Positions 36,052-47,221 of a DNA stretch of 64,000 bases are shown here, one piece after another (the first letter of the stretch is position 1; the number at the start of each line of letters is the position of its first letter). Where the stretch lies: assembly GCA_963693285.1 (NCBI GenBank), contig OY848917.1, forward strand, positions 27,529,745 through 27,593,744, given 5' to 3'. The stretch is from Xestospongia muta (taxonomy: Eukaryota > Porifera > Demospongiae > Haplosclerida > Petrosiidae). The notes beneath the pieces were generated by a model. That model was not told where the DNA came from, did not search any database, and was given only the letters and a program-made list of their open reading frames with translations. The position numbers and the translations under genes were made by a program.

Positions 36052-36115
36052 AGCACACCAAAACTAAATTAACATACAGAAAAACCACAGAACTAAATTA
36101 ATGTCATACATTACA
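36052..36115 (-). repeat. 5' LTR segment of the Gypsy element
   Basis: Direct repeat of 31955-32018 with about three mismatches. In sense it is followed by a TATAAATA-like motif (near 36045), as expected in an LTR promoter. Confidence 0.7.
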
Positions 36116-36379
36116 GTTGCTATAGACTTTAGTTTCATTTTTTGACCAAAAATTTTTGACTACAATTCAAGTGATTATTTTAACTACATGATAATTGATA
36201 AGTATGAATGCTATGCAAGAACACAACATAAATCACAAATGTTAGAATGTAAACAGTCTTATTAATATAGCAAAAAGACCAAGGGTCATGACTATAAATG
36301 ATATGATTCATTAGCTTGATAAAGATGGCTTTCTTAATGATCTACATGATCCTCAAGAGCCTGTCATGCTGGGAAGTAA

Positions 36380-36620
36380 CGATGAATTTGAACTGAAAAG
36401 AAATGGAAAAGGACGTTTGTGATGATATCTTTCTTGCAAAAGTTGCAGCTCAATTGGTTAATTTGGAAGAGATTTTTGTCTATTTTGGCATCTCTCTGGA
36501 ACAGGGCAAACAAATTAAATGAGATTTCCATACTTATAAAGATCAAAACAAACAGTGCTACTTCTTTGGAAGAGATTTAGTGAGCAAAATGTTACTACTA
36601 ATAATCTAAAAATGATATTT
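36380..36620 (+). pseudogene. degenerate Death-domain relic
   Basis: One frame reads DDIFLAKVAAQLVNLEEIF, then VYFGISLEQGKQIK, a stop, then DFHTYKDQNKQCYFFGRDL. This follows the helix 1 to helix 4 pattern of sponge Death domains (KVA.QL..W......LGIS......I...). There are stops, no clear start, and no intact partner domain. Confidence 0.35.
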
Positions 36621-38780
36621 TGGAAGTCAAAAATTGAGAGATAGTGGACTGTATTGATGAAATTCCAGCAACAAAACCATGACCTACTAAAGAAACAGCT
36701 TCTTCTTCGGCAATATAAAAGATAGGTGAGTGATCATGAAGCAATCAGGCACTGTCTTATCCGATGTATGTACCATTGAAACTAGTTTATTTCTAATTGT
36801 GGTTAATTGTTAAAAGGCAGATGCTAAGACAACAAAACTATAAATGATCATAGTCACCAGTTGTTCAAAGATTTTATCATCTTTTGTTTACATACATAGA
36901 ACGTACACTTTATAATAACAAATTAATATTGCTTTGTGGTCTTTTAGTTGTCCAACAATATTTGTATCACTTGGTTATTCTAAATATTGTAGGGCTCACC
37001 TCTTGCACGTAACTGCTATTCTAATTCATTATCACAACAATGCATCACAGGATACAAGCTTAAATAAACAAGAAGCAAGCATGCAAGCAGAGTAATAAGT
37101 CATTATATATATTGCAGTACTTCATATATAGGAAGTACTGCCATCATGAGCTGGTGTCATATTAATTATTAATTATACTATATTTCTACAATGGACATGT
37201 CACTGTTCTGTGTATGATGTCTCGTCTCCTAATGGAGGTCCCTTTAATGATGTACATTATTTCTTATTGTCATTCCTACTCTAGTCATGTTTATGAAGAT
37301 TGTGACAATTACCAATATTATATTCCATGCAAAATTTGCACATTGGTTTGGTTTGAAAAGCATGAGAATCTATATAAGCTTTCATAGTGATTATTAGTAC
37401 TCAAGGAGGAGATGAAGTTACCTCTTCTATATATATAACTTTTGAAGTATCTCCTAATTGTATTTGTATGCTTAAGTATAATATATATAGAATGACATAA
37501 GGCAATGTTAAATAAATTGTCTTCATTTTCTCCCTAGGGAAATTAAATTTTTGCCTCTAAGTGATCAATATATACTAGGTTTGCATTATCACTTATTAAG
37601 CCAGTTTATTCATTGTTTTGTTATTGCTTTATGTCTAATAGTATTTATCTTTGTTTAAAGTTTTGTTGATTTGTTTATTTCTTTGAATATATTTAAGCAG
37701 GACTTTCATAGAAAGTTTAAATGTATTCAAAGAAATAAACAAATCAACAGAAGTACTAGTTAAAGCAAATCAAAATACTACTAACAATATATCTCAATAA
37801 AGATTATTGCACAATCAGTCCATAATCTCTTTGATGTACTATAACATTGTGACATCTATAGTATTACTGTCAGTGTTACTTAGTTTATTAATTAACTCAT
37901 CTGTAATCATCAATTTAGATGTTCATATGCTGTCAATTCATTTTTTAGCAAGTCTTGAATATAGTCTTTCAAAATCCCTGTTATTTTTAGTTTAAGTTTA
38001 TAAATAATATTGTTTAAAAACTACTTTTATTTTGAGTTCCCTATGACACTGCATATCTGATTAGTCACACTAGTGATGATGCATGTTCTACATAGTACTA
38101 ACAGTTGAGTGGTTTAAACGTTAGTAAATCATAACTCATTTCTTACTTGTCTAAATTTGTTTAAACTGAAAATTTTTATGAATAAATTCGCAGTACAATA
38201 ATTACATAAAATGAATTAATATATTATTGTTATTTTTTAATTTTCCTACACTAATTATTAGTTGCGTAAAATATTCAAGTGCATCATGATACACAATAGT
38301 TTTAAGATACAGTTTGTATAAGTCTTTTTCTTTTAGGCATGTTATGATGGTGTCTAAAGATATCACAGATGAAGATGTACTGTAATTTTGTAATGAGTGA
38401 ACAGCCATGGATCTTTCTTAATTAAAAAGTTTGTTTAAATTGTTATGGGCCTATGGCCTTTAAAAATAATTATTGATGGATCAAGAGAAGTTGATCGTTT
38501 TCTGCACAGCAATAACCATGGTTGCAGTTACACTCCCATATTTAATTTGCAACTCTAGTTGATCAAAGTGATGTATGTACCATCGTTCAATTTTGGTTTG
38601 GAAAATGATTGTCGTTGAACATAGGTAGTATATGTATCCTCCTCCTCTAACTCTTTCCACTTGTAATATTGCTGAAGTGAGTCAAACTTGAGGAGTTTTG
38701 TGCTTAAATTGTAGATTGTTACATTTAATCAATGCAATATATGAGTGATCAGAATGGCAATCAATTCAGATCATCTAGTG
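36621..38780. other. no gene recognised
   Basis: AT-rich. Contains the hairpin listed separately. A 68-codon minus frame at 38408-38202 has no recognisable family. Confidence 0.45.
37664..37749. repeat. long hairpin (about 33-bp arms)
   Basis: The left arm TGTTGATTTGTTTATTTCTT continues GAATATATTTAA. It pairs with TTTAAATGTATTCAAAGAAA, then TAAACAAATCAACA, with only about one to two mismatches and a loop of about 20 nt. It could be a small MITE core or a small-RNA precursor; nothing decides between these. Confidence 0.6.
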
Positions 38781-38785
38781 AAAAA

Positions 38786-39153
38786 TTATTGACACATACC
38801 AAGAGATTCTTTGTGAATTGACTGACAGTGGTCCAGCAACAATTTCACTGTTTGAAATGGTGGTAATGATTCACATTTGAATGGGCAAAAAAATCGGTTG
38901 CTGTAATTTGATTTCTGAAGATCAGTACATTCATTATAAGTTAAGCTCAAATGAGAAATCAGTCTATCCTTTCGTGAAAATAACTTGCCACAAATATAAC
39001 AAGAATAAGCTAAACATAAGCATGAATTATATTTACAGTTAACTGGGTTCATGTACTTTTGCCTTTGTTTTCAGTTGGTATCTCATCGTTACCAGACTGA
39101 GTGTCAGATTTAGAGTTTTCAGCAGACTCAGCAGAGCTAACAGCTTGGCTCAT
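38786..39153 (-). CDS. C2H2 zinc-finger gene 5' part
   Basis: Exon 1 from ATG at about 39153 reads MSQAVSSAESAENSKSDTQS..., a Ser/Glu-rich start. A candidate donor lies in AAAAGTACATG near 39060. Exon 2 after TTTAG (about 39010) encodes a classical finger (CYICGKLFSRKDRLISHLSL) and a second Cys/His motif (FFCPFKCESLPPFQTVKLLL, then DHCQSIH). It ends at a GTATGT donor near 38797. No further exon downstream was recognised. The finger pair is homologous to the plus-strand copy at 39348. DNA binding is inferred. Confidence 0.45.
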
Positions 39154-39347
39154 GTCTCTTTCCAGCTGAACAGTTATCTCCCACCAAAAACGTGTCGTCA
39201 CGTGAGGTCAAAGTTCATTGTCATCTCGCTGCATAACGAGATTCATAATGAATTAAGGCCAGTAATACATATCAGCAACACAATGGAATGCAGAAGCAAT
39301 GTCATCAATAAACTGACTATGAATGTTTTTAAAAACTAAAATTTTCT

Positions 39348-39705
39348 GTGGGAATGGCGACATGTGGACAGGATTGCAGTCAGCCAAATAATCGGGCTTA
39401 TAATCTTCAGTTGTCTACCAGACAGTCTCTAAAGAGACATTGGAATCACTGGCACAAAAGTATTGGCAAAGACAGGTTAGATGAATACTTAACAGACTTT
39501 GATACTCAAGGGACGGAACACAAGTGTCGTACTTGTTCAAAGAGATTCAGCAGATCAAATATATTGAAAGACCATCAGGAAAACGTTCATGGAGAAACTG
39601 GACTCTTGTCCATTTCCAGATTGTACTGTGAAGTCTCCTTTCTACTTTGTAAAGCAGCTGCTTCAACATTGTGACACATGCCATAATGACCAATTAGGTT
39701 AATTC
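39348..39705 (+). pseudogene. C2H2 zinc-finger gene fragment, frameshifted
   Basis: ATG 39348 opens MATCGQDCSQPNNRAYNLQL, a degenerate finger ending HWNHWH. A classical finger follows (HKCRTCSKRFSRSNILKDHQ..., then H). Near 39603 a one-base shift is needed to continue into CPFPDCTVKSPFYFVKQLLQ, then HCDTCH, which matches the second Cys/His motif of the minus-strand gene at 38.8-39.1 kb. The two genes are therefore head-to-head relatives. A further broken copy lies at 48.7-49.3 kb. Confidence 0.5.
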
Positions 39706-39712
39706 GTGAAAC

Positions 39713-39771
39713 ATAGAGTTTTACTGTAACAACACAGTGTGACACACTGTGTTGTTACAGTAAAACTCTAT
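39713..39771. repeat. perfect palindrome, 29-bp arms, 1-base centre
   Basis: The left arm ATAGAGTTTTACTGTAACAA continues CACAGTGTG and is mirrored exactly after a single A at 39742. Confidence 0.95.
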
Positions 39772-39791
39772 ATCATTGTACGCAACACACA

Positions 39792-39840
39792 ACAATATCA
39801 TTGTACGCAACACACAGTGTGTTGCGTACAATGATATTGT
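39792..39840. repeat. perfect palindrome, 24-bp arms, 1-base centre
   Basis: The left arm ACAATATCATTGTACGCAAC continues ACAC and is mirrored exactly around the base at 39816. The left arm is also directly repeated just upstream (39770-39789). Confidence 0.95.
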
Positions 39841-41650
39841 ATGTAGTTAAATCAAGACAATATCTATACCACTAGTAACGGATTCCCATACTGACTATTT
39901 CTAGATTCTAAATACTATGATTGTAACCTGAAATGTTTTAATTTCCCAGTAAAGTATGGTATTCTATTACCGGTGTCGGAGTGCAGACTGTCCCCCTGTG
40001 CAGAATGAGAAAAGAGAAAAGAAGTTACAAGATTTTATAGATTTAAACTCATTACAACTGGAAGACATAACCTGATTGCAAGTGGAACTTCAGAAACATG
40101 GAAAACAATGGGACATTATATCATTCACTAAATCCTGGTTTAGGGAAGAATGCTTTGATTTTTAAGATGAGGTTGACATCTCTCTCCTTCCTACATTATC
40201 AGGCAGTATTGTTAGAGTGCATACTATAACAACCTTGTAATTTTCATAACTTATTAATACTTCAATTTATTTGTGTTGCTATCAAATTGACATCAAATTA
40301 CATTGTAAGTATTTCTTGGATCTAGTCCAAGTTCAAGTTATTATTAAACCCAGAACAAATTTCAGTGTAAGGTATTTTGGTAAAGTATGTGCCTGATTAT
40401 GTGAGACAATATTATGAATGATGGGAACCTTCTAGATCAATACATGATTGTACGTGGGTCCTGTGACTACACCATTAGGTGTACCTTGAGATTTAAGTAA
40501 TATATAGGATATCTTATAAACACTCTATATGAGAGCTATATTAGGAGGTCTTCAACAAGAAATGTTTATTCAACTAAAGTCTTTCTTAGCCCAGTTTAAT
40601 TATTATTGAGAGTTCTTACCAAAATTGGCCTACTACCCTAGTCCCACAAAACTCTTTTGCAGAAAATGTCTAAATGGTTGTTGGGTCCTCTACAGGAAGG
40701 TATTTAACAAAACTAAGATATCTGACTTTGTCAAGGCTTTGTGGGGACTATTTGCAGCACATTTCACTTTTAATATCCTAAATATCATTAAAACAATACT
40801 TTAAATAGTACTAAGCAAATGTTTAGTGTATATTTGTCTTATTATAGTACCTTAACATTTATTAACAAAATATGCAGCCAAAACTACAATCCATACCTTA
40901 TGCCACAAATCTTTAGCCCTAAACTTTTAATTAATCACGGCAAAATTGTGCAAGTTGTTTTAAAATAAACTTGGTGGTAGGTGTGGAAGGAAGTTGATTG
41001 AGCAATGTTTATTGCATCGGATACTTAGAGAAGTCGAGAGCAGACATCCATTTCTACTTTATATATAATTAGAAATTGAATTGTAATAAATTAGTTTATA
41101 ATTTATGTAGTTTGAACTGTTAATCAGCCTAGTATATACTATAATTCAAAAGTATAGACACCAGTTTGAGATAATCTTCATTGACACAAGTGACTTTTAG
41201 AATGAACAGGCCAATCAATTTCTAAAGGTCAAATAATGTGTTACTAAACATGTATGAACATGAAATAGTGGTATAGTCTATTATATATGGACATAAAGAG
41301 TATAATACCAAAACATTAGAGCTCAACCTTCTTAACTAGTACTAGTATATCTTTGCTCGTGATTTGTTTATATAGGAGCTAGCTATATGTACACATATCT
41401 ATGCACAACTCTATAGAAATAATTTAAATTGTTAAGCACTTCTAATATAGCTCTTGTTACTGAAGACAAAATAAGTAAAACTATTGAAAAGTTGATAGGT
41501 TTGATCATTAATATTGGTAAAATATATTATCAATATGTACAATAACAACAAAAGTGTGTTCTTTGTTAAATTTGCTTTTGTAACTTTATAGTTAATGAAT
41601 TGCCTATTGTTGAGATTGAATTGGATGTCCATAATGATCATTTTTCTAAT
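39841..41650. other. start of the tandem segmental duplication; no gene recognised
   Basis: From about 40088 this sequence is repeated at 44866-45630 at high identity (for example AACAATGGGACATTATATCA and CATTAGGTGTACCTTGAGAT in both). No convincing coding frame is present in either copy. Confidence 0.5.
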
Positions 41651-41699
41651 GGTTAATAAAAAGAGTGCCTTGTGTATTATCCATGACCAGCTTCTGGTA

Positions 41700-41917
41700 C
41701 AACATCATTAAAGTCAGATACAATCACTATTATCAACGTGTTCAAAATAATAGAAGCCATGCCGCTCATCAGTGCAACGCCATTGATGTCTTGTGTTACT
41801 AGTGAGTATGATTAAATTCCCTTCACGAACATCAATGTCAACATCTAGATGTCCTACATCATAATGAAGATTAAAGATCTCAATTTCCATTCTGTATAGA
41901 AGTATTAGTATGCACAC
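41700..41917 (-). pseudogene. gene fragment of unknown family (copy at 60545-60905)
   Basis: Minus-strand frame MEIEIFNLHYDVGHLDVDID..., then NLIILTSNTRHQW. The second copy at 60.7 kb has the same protein with few changes (VGHLDVDIDV, EGNLIILTGNTRHQW). It keeps about 110 bp more coding-like sequence downstream that is deleted here. No start or family was recognised. Conservation of the protein frame between copies suggests former coding function. Confidence 0.4.
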
Positions 41918-42353
41918 TCTTTCTCAATAATGGTTTAATCAGACTGTCTGTTATATATAGTACTTAACAAATGAGGAAATGTTAATTCACACATATCAAG
42001 ACATGTTGTAAACATTCTTGAAAACCTAAATACTGTTATTATTATTCAATGTAGTGTCATTAATGACAGCATTATGTGGTATGCATTGAGATGTCACGGA
42101 ATGGAGATGAAACTGTATACACCAAAATGGCCTCTCAATCTAATTAACAAAAGTAATTGATTTAAATCTAAAAATTGCTAAATATAATCAACATTAAACT
42201 AAACCACAACAATATATAGTAGCATATATGTAAGTATGAAATAAAGGTTAACAAAAGTACTTAGAAATAGCTAAATACAATCAACATTAAAACTAAACCA
42301 CAGCAATATATAGTAGCGTACTTATAAAATTAATGGTTTGCTTTATATATATA

Positions 42354-44683
42354 TCAATTTTTATTAAAATCATCATAACTTGGAGGAGGTGGAACTGTCA
42401 GCGTCTTTGGTTCTATATTGATCTCTTGATCTGGATAGACAGTGTTACCTACAGGAGTTACGAGGTATGGATATTGAGCAGGTGGTTGCTGTGGATATGA
42501 AGGTGGTGGTTGCTTTGCTAAAGGACGTGATGTTACATTGGGTTGAATAGTGCCAGTAGAGCTGAGTTCAACTTGTTGGCTATTGGAGGTTTGAATACGA
42601 CTCTTACGATGTTTTATAATAACAATAGCAGTTATACAGCAAATTGTTACCACTATAATTACAAAAATAAAACCACCTATTACACCACCAACAACTGGTC
42701 CAATTATACTTGATGCTAATAATGGAAGAAAAGAATACAGACAATCAATTAATTATCATTATGTGAATAATAAATAAAACACATTTTCTATAAAATAAAT
42801 TAATGTAAGAATGGCTAATGTCAGCCCTTTACAATGAAAACAAGCAAAATAGTAAAGATGGCAATTGCATCATCACTATAAAGTAGCATAGGCACAAATA
42901 TTAAAGAGGACAGTAATAGACTATAATTAAAAAATGTTAACCCAAAATTAAAAGTTTTGGTGAATAACATGACAACAGATATTAACAATACCATTAATTA
43001 TAAAATTATAACTGACATTTACTAAACATGTTACTTACTGTAACTACTTCCACAAACAACTCCAGCATCCTCACTATGACCACAATTATGTGACCCAATA
43101 CGATTATAAGAACAAGAGAAAATGGACAGTTCATTACCAGTACATTGAACATCATCTAATAATATTGAACCACTCCCCTGACCAAAGTAAGCACCACCTC
43201 TAGCAATAGCACCTAAAGTAAAGTACAATTACATAATATATGGAGTATATAGTCTTACCAGAACCAGAGTAGTTCAACATTCTACATACAACTTTAGCAT
43301 CATTACTATCCCAGCTATCATCACATACTGTACCCCATTGATTATTAGCACACACTTCTACACGACCAGATGTGCTACTAGAACTACCAACTAGACGAAC
43401 ATCACCATTAGTACAGCTTCCTGTATAAAGACATCAAGATAAATCAGAAAATATCTTAATGCAATGAACCTGTTTTACTTCCAGAACATCTCACACTCAC
43501 ATCTTCACCATGACGACAATTATGACTACCTAATCCTCTATGAGAACATTGTAGTAATGTTAACTCAGACCCAGAGCAAACAAGATTTTCCAGCCATATT
43601 GGACCAGTCCCTTGTCCAAAATAGGCATTACCATAATATGTATAGTCTGATGAATAAAAAATTCATAAGTTAAACAAAGATATTTTATTGGTAGATATTA
43701 CATGATGAATATCCTAGTTGACGACATACAACTCTGGCATCACTACTGCTAAAGCCATTATCACACACAGTTCCCCAAGCATTGTTAACACATAATTCTA
43801 CTCTTCCTCGATTTGTATAGCTACTACCTGCTAGTCTAACAATACCAGTAGTACAACCTAATGGAGATAAAATAAAGATCTTTTCATAGTTTAGTTACAA
43901 TCACATATTAATGTACAATCTATTATAATAGTAGTATGTTATAGTAGGAAATGACAAAGTATAAAGTATGTGCTTAACATTATTATATCATAATGTAATA
44001 TATTATTAATCCCATAAGTAAATTAATCAGGTTATGAGCCACTTATACATACATACTAAAAACTATTAGTATGTAAACTTCAATGTCAATATAATTATAT
44101 GTATTATACAACTTGAAATATCTTTGAAATATCTGTTAGATCAAAGTGTTAAACTCAAGAGTTGCCTATGCTATAGATAATATGTTAATTACATTATATT
44201 ATTATCTAACATGCTGGCAATGCAGGAAATATCAATAATGACACAAACATGCATCAAAATATTTATATTGAAAGTACATGAAAATTAGAATTGCTAGTAT
44301 TAACAGATTATTGTCAATTTTGAGTATGGCCTCCAAGGTATTATCATAATTTATACTATTAACTTCATTATGTGTGCATATTATGTGACCTGATTTGTAA
44401 TAACTGTGTTTTCATGTACAAAATGCCTATATAACTTGATAGAATAGTAAAACGGTATTACTAATACAAAACTTGAAATTTATAACTATATACTCTATAT
44501 GCATATATAGAGATCATACAATAAGTCATTAGCGCTATTCATCACTACTGAGACACAATGATAAGGTAATCATGTGGGATGACATATAATTACATAATTA
44601 TACTTACCATATGTAGAGCAAATAAAATAATTCAAAATAATTACAAGAAGAAAGAAAGGAGAGAGCTGTTGTAATTCAGCCAT
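42354..44683 (-). CDS. SRCR receptor, two domains, single membrane helix, PPxY cytoplasmic tail
   Basis: Six exons: 44683-44608, 43857-43702, 43646-43470, 43420-43259, 43212-43039, 42715-42354; 1107 nt, 368 residues, all GT-AG and in phase. Residues 1-25 ([20 protein letters not shown]...) form a signal peptide. SRCR 1 (about 26-137; [20 protein letters not shown], then GLGSHNC) and SRCR 2 (about 138-248; [20 protein letters not shown], then RIGSHNC) have eight Cys each, and each domain is split by one intron. A helix at about 253-283 ([20 protein letters not shown]) is followed by a tail of about 85 residues rich in Pro. The tail has two PPSY motifs ([15 protein letters not shown]), the PPxY ligand of WW domains. 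It is a likely surface recognition receptor. Gene appears intact. Confidence 0.88.
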
Positions 44684-45719
44684 TTCCAGTTCACAAACAT
44701 CATACAGGAAGTACTATCAATGTCTAATAACAACTAATTGACCTAAAAGTACAACTGATGTATATCTTTTGTACAGGAAGGACGTGTTGGCTAAAGACAG
44801 TAGCTTTCAAAATTCATGAAATGGATGTTGCGATTATAGATAACCATGAATAATAAGTATCTTCAGAACTTCAGAAACATGGTAAACAATGGGACATTAT
44901 ATCATTCACTAATTTCTGGTTTAGGAAAGAATGCTTTGATCTTTAAGATGAGGTTGGCATCTCTCTCCTTCCTACATTATCAGGCAGTATTGTTAGAGTG
45001 CATACTCTAACAACCTTGTAATTTTCATAACTTATTAATACTTTCATTTATTTGTGTCACTATCATATTGACATCAAATTGCATTGTAAGTATTTCTTGG
45101 ATCTAGTCCAAGTTCAAGTTATTATTTTAACACAGTACAAACATCAGTGTAAGGGTATTATGGTAATATATATGTCTAATTATGTGAGACAATATTATGA
45201 ATGATGGGGACCTTCTAGATCGATACATGATTGTACATGGGTCCTGTGACTACACCATTAGGTGTACCTTGAGATTTAAGTGATTTATAAGATATCCTAC
45301 CAACACGGTATATGAGAGCTATATTTGGAGGTCTTCAACAAGAAATGTTTATTCAACTAAAGTCTTTCTTAGGCCAGTTAAATTATTATTCTTACCAAAA
45401 TTGACCTACTACCCTAGTCCCACAAAACTCTTTTGCAGAAAAGTCTAAATGGTTGTTGGGTCCTCTACAGGAAGGTATTTAACAAAAATAAAACATCTGA
45501 CTTTGTCAAAGCTTTGTGGGGACTATTTGTAGCACATTACACTTTTAATATCCTAATTATCATTAAAACAGTACTTTAAATAGTACTAAGCAAATGTTTA
45601 GTGTATATTTGTCTTATTATAATAGGATAAGTTAAAATGTATGTGTTAAATAGGATAAATTACAATTATTAGAGTTGCATTAAATACATTTTGAAATATA
45701 TATATTTCATTTCAACTGT

Positions 45720-45812
45720 TTTTGAGATATTTTAGCAGTGGTTTTATCATAAATCAGGTCACAAATGTTTTGGCAGAAGTGGTTCCTTTTTATAACTTAG
45801 GTCATATATATT
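45720..45812. repeat. AAATCAGGTCACAAATGTTTTG minisatellite unit beside SRCR paralogue
   Basis: About two units of a roughly 47-bp motif (TAAATCAGGTCACAAATGTT, then TTGGCAGAAGTGGTTCC). They occupy the place where the membrane exon would be. The same motif forms the array at 47220-47520. Confidence 0.6.
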
Positions 45813-47178
45813 TCATGTTAACTGACTTTCAAAACAAACAACTCCAGCATCCTCACTATGATCACAATTATGTGACCCAATACGATTATGAGAACAAGAG
45901 AAGATGGACAGTTCATTACCAGTACATTGAACATTATCTAATAATATTGAGCCACTCCCCTGTCCAAAGTAAGCACTACCTCTAGCAATAGCACCTAAAG
46001 TAAAGTACAATTACATAATATATGGAGTATATAGTCTTACCAGAACCAGAGTAGTTCAACATTCTACATACAACATTAGCATCATTATTATCCCAGCTAT
46101 CATCACATACTGTACCCCACTGATTATTAGCACACACTTCTACACGACCAGATGTGCTATTAGAACTACCAACTAGACGAATATCACCAATAGTACAACT
46201 TCCTATATAAAAACATCAAGATAAATCAGAAAATATCTTTAATTTATACAATGAACCTGTTTTACTTCCAGAACATCTCACACTCACATCTTCACCATGA
46301 CGACAATTATGACTACCTAATCCTCTATGAGAACATTGTAGTAATGTTAACTCAGACCCAGAGCAAACAAGATTTTCCAGCCATATTGGACCAGTCCCTT
46401 GTCCAAAATAGGCATTACCATAATATGTATAGTCTGATGAATAAAAAATTCATAAGTTAAACAAAGATATTTTATTGGTAGATATTACATGATGAATATC
46501 CTAGTTGACGACATACAACTCTGGCATCACTACTGCTAAAGCCATCATCACACACAGTTCCCCAAGTATTGTTAACACATAATTCTACTCTTCCTCGATT
46601 TGTATAGCTACTACCTGCTAGTCTAACAATACCAGTAGTACAACCTAATGGAGATAAAATAAAGATCTTTTCATAGTTTAGTTACAATCACATACTAATG
46701 TACAATCTATTATAATAGTAGTATGTTATTGTAGGAAATGACAAAGTACAAAGTATGTACTTAACATTATTATATCATAATGTAATATAATATTAATCCC
46801 ATAAGTAAATTAATTAGATTATGAGCCACTTATACATACATATTAAAAACTTAGTATGTAAAGTTAAATGTCAAAATAATTATATGTATCATACAACTTG
46901 AAATATCTTTGAAATATCTGTTAGATCATGTAAAAATGTTAAACTCAAGAGTTGCCTGTGCTATAGATAATGTGCCAATTACATTATATTATTATCTAAC
47001 ACGCTGGCATTGCAGGAAATGTCAACAATGACACAAACATGCATCAAAATATTTGTAATGAAAGTACATGAAAATTAGAATTGCTAGTATTAACAGATTA
47101 ATGCCAATTTTGAGTATGGCCTCCAAGGCATTATCATAATTTATACTATTAACTTCATTATGCGTGTATATATACATG

Positions 47179-47221
<43 letters not shown>

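Larger units (their letters stand above)
31955..36115 (-). mobile_element. Ty3/Gypsy LTR retrotransposon, degenerate
   Basis: The gag, protease, reverse transcriptase, RNase H and integrase remnants are in Gypsy order on the minus strand. They are bounded by 64-bp direct repeats (31955-32018 and 36052-36115) that begin TGTAATGTATGACATTAATT in sense. The right LTR probably continues to about 35975, just before the gag start. The left one diverges after 64 bp, so the 3' LTR looks truncated. Multiple stops and frameshifts and an internal inversion show that it is inactive. Confidence 0.85.

Noticed and set aside
43464..43673. 69-codon plus-strand frame, repeated at 46251-46460
   Set aside because: Antisense to SRCR exon 3 in both gene copies; conserved only because the exon is.
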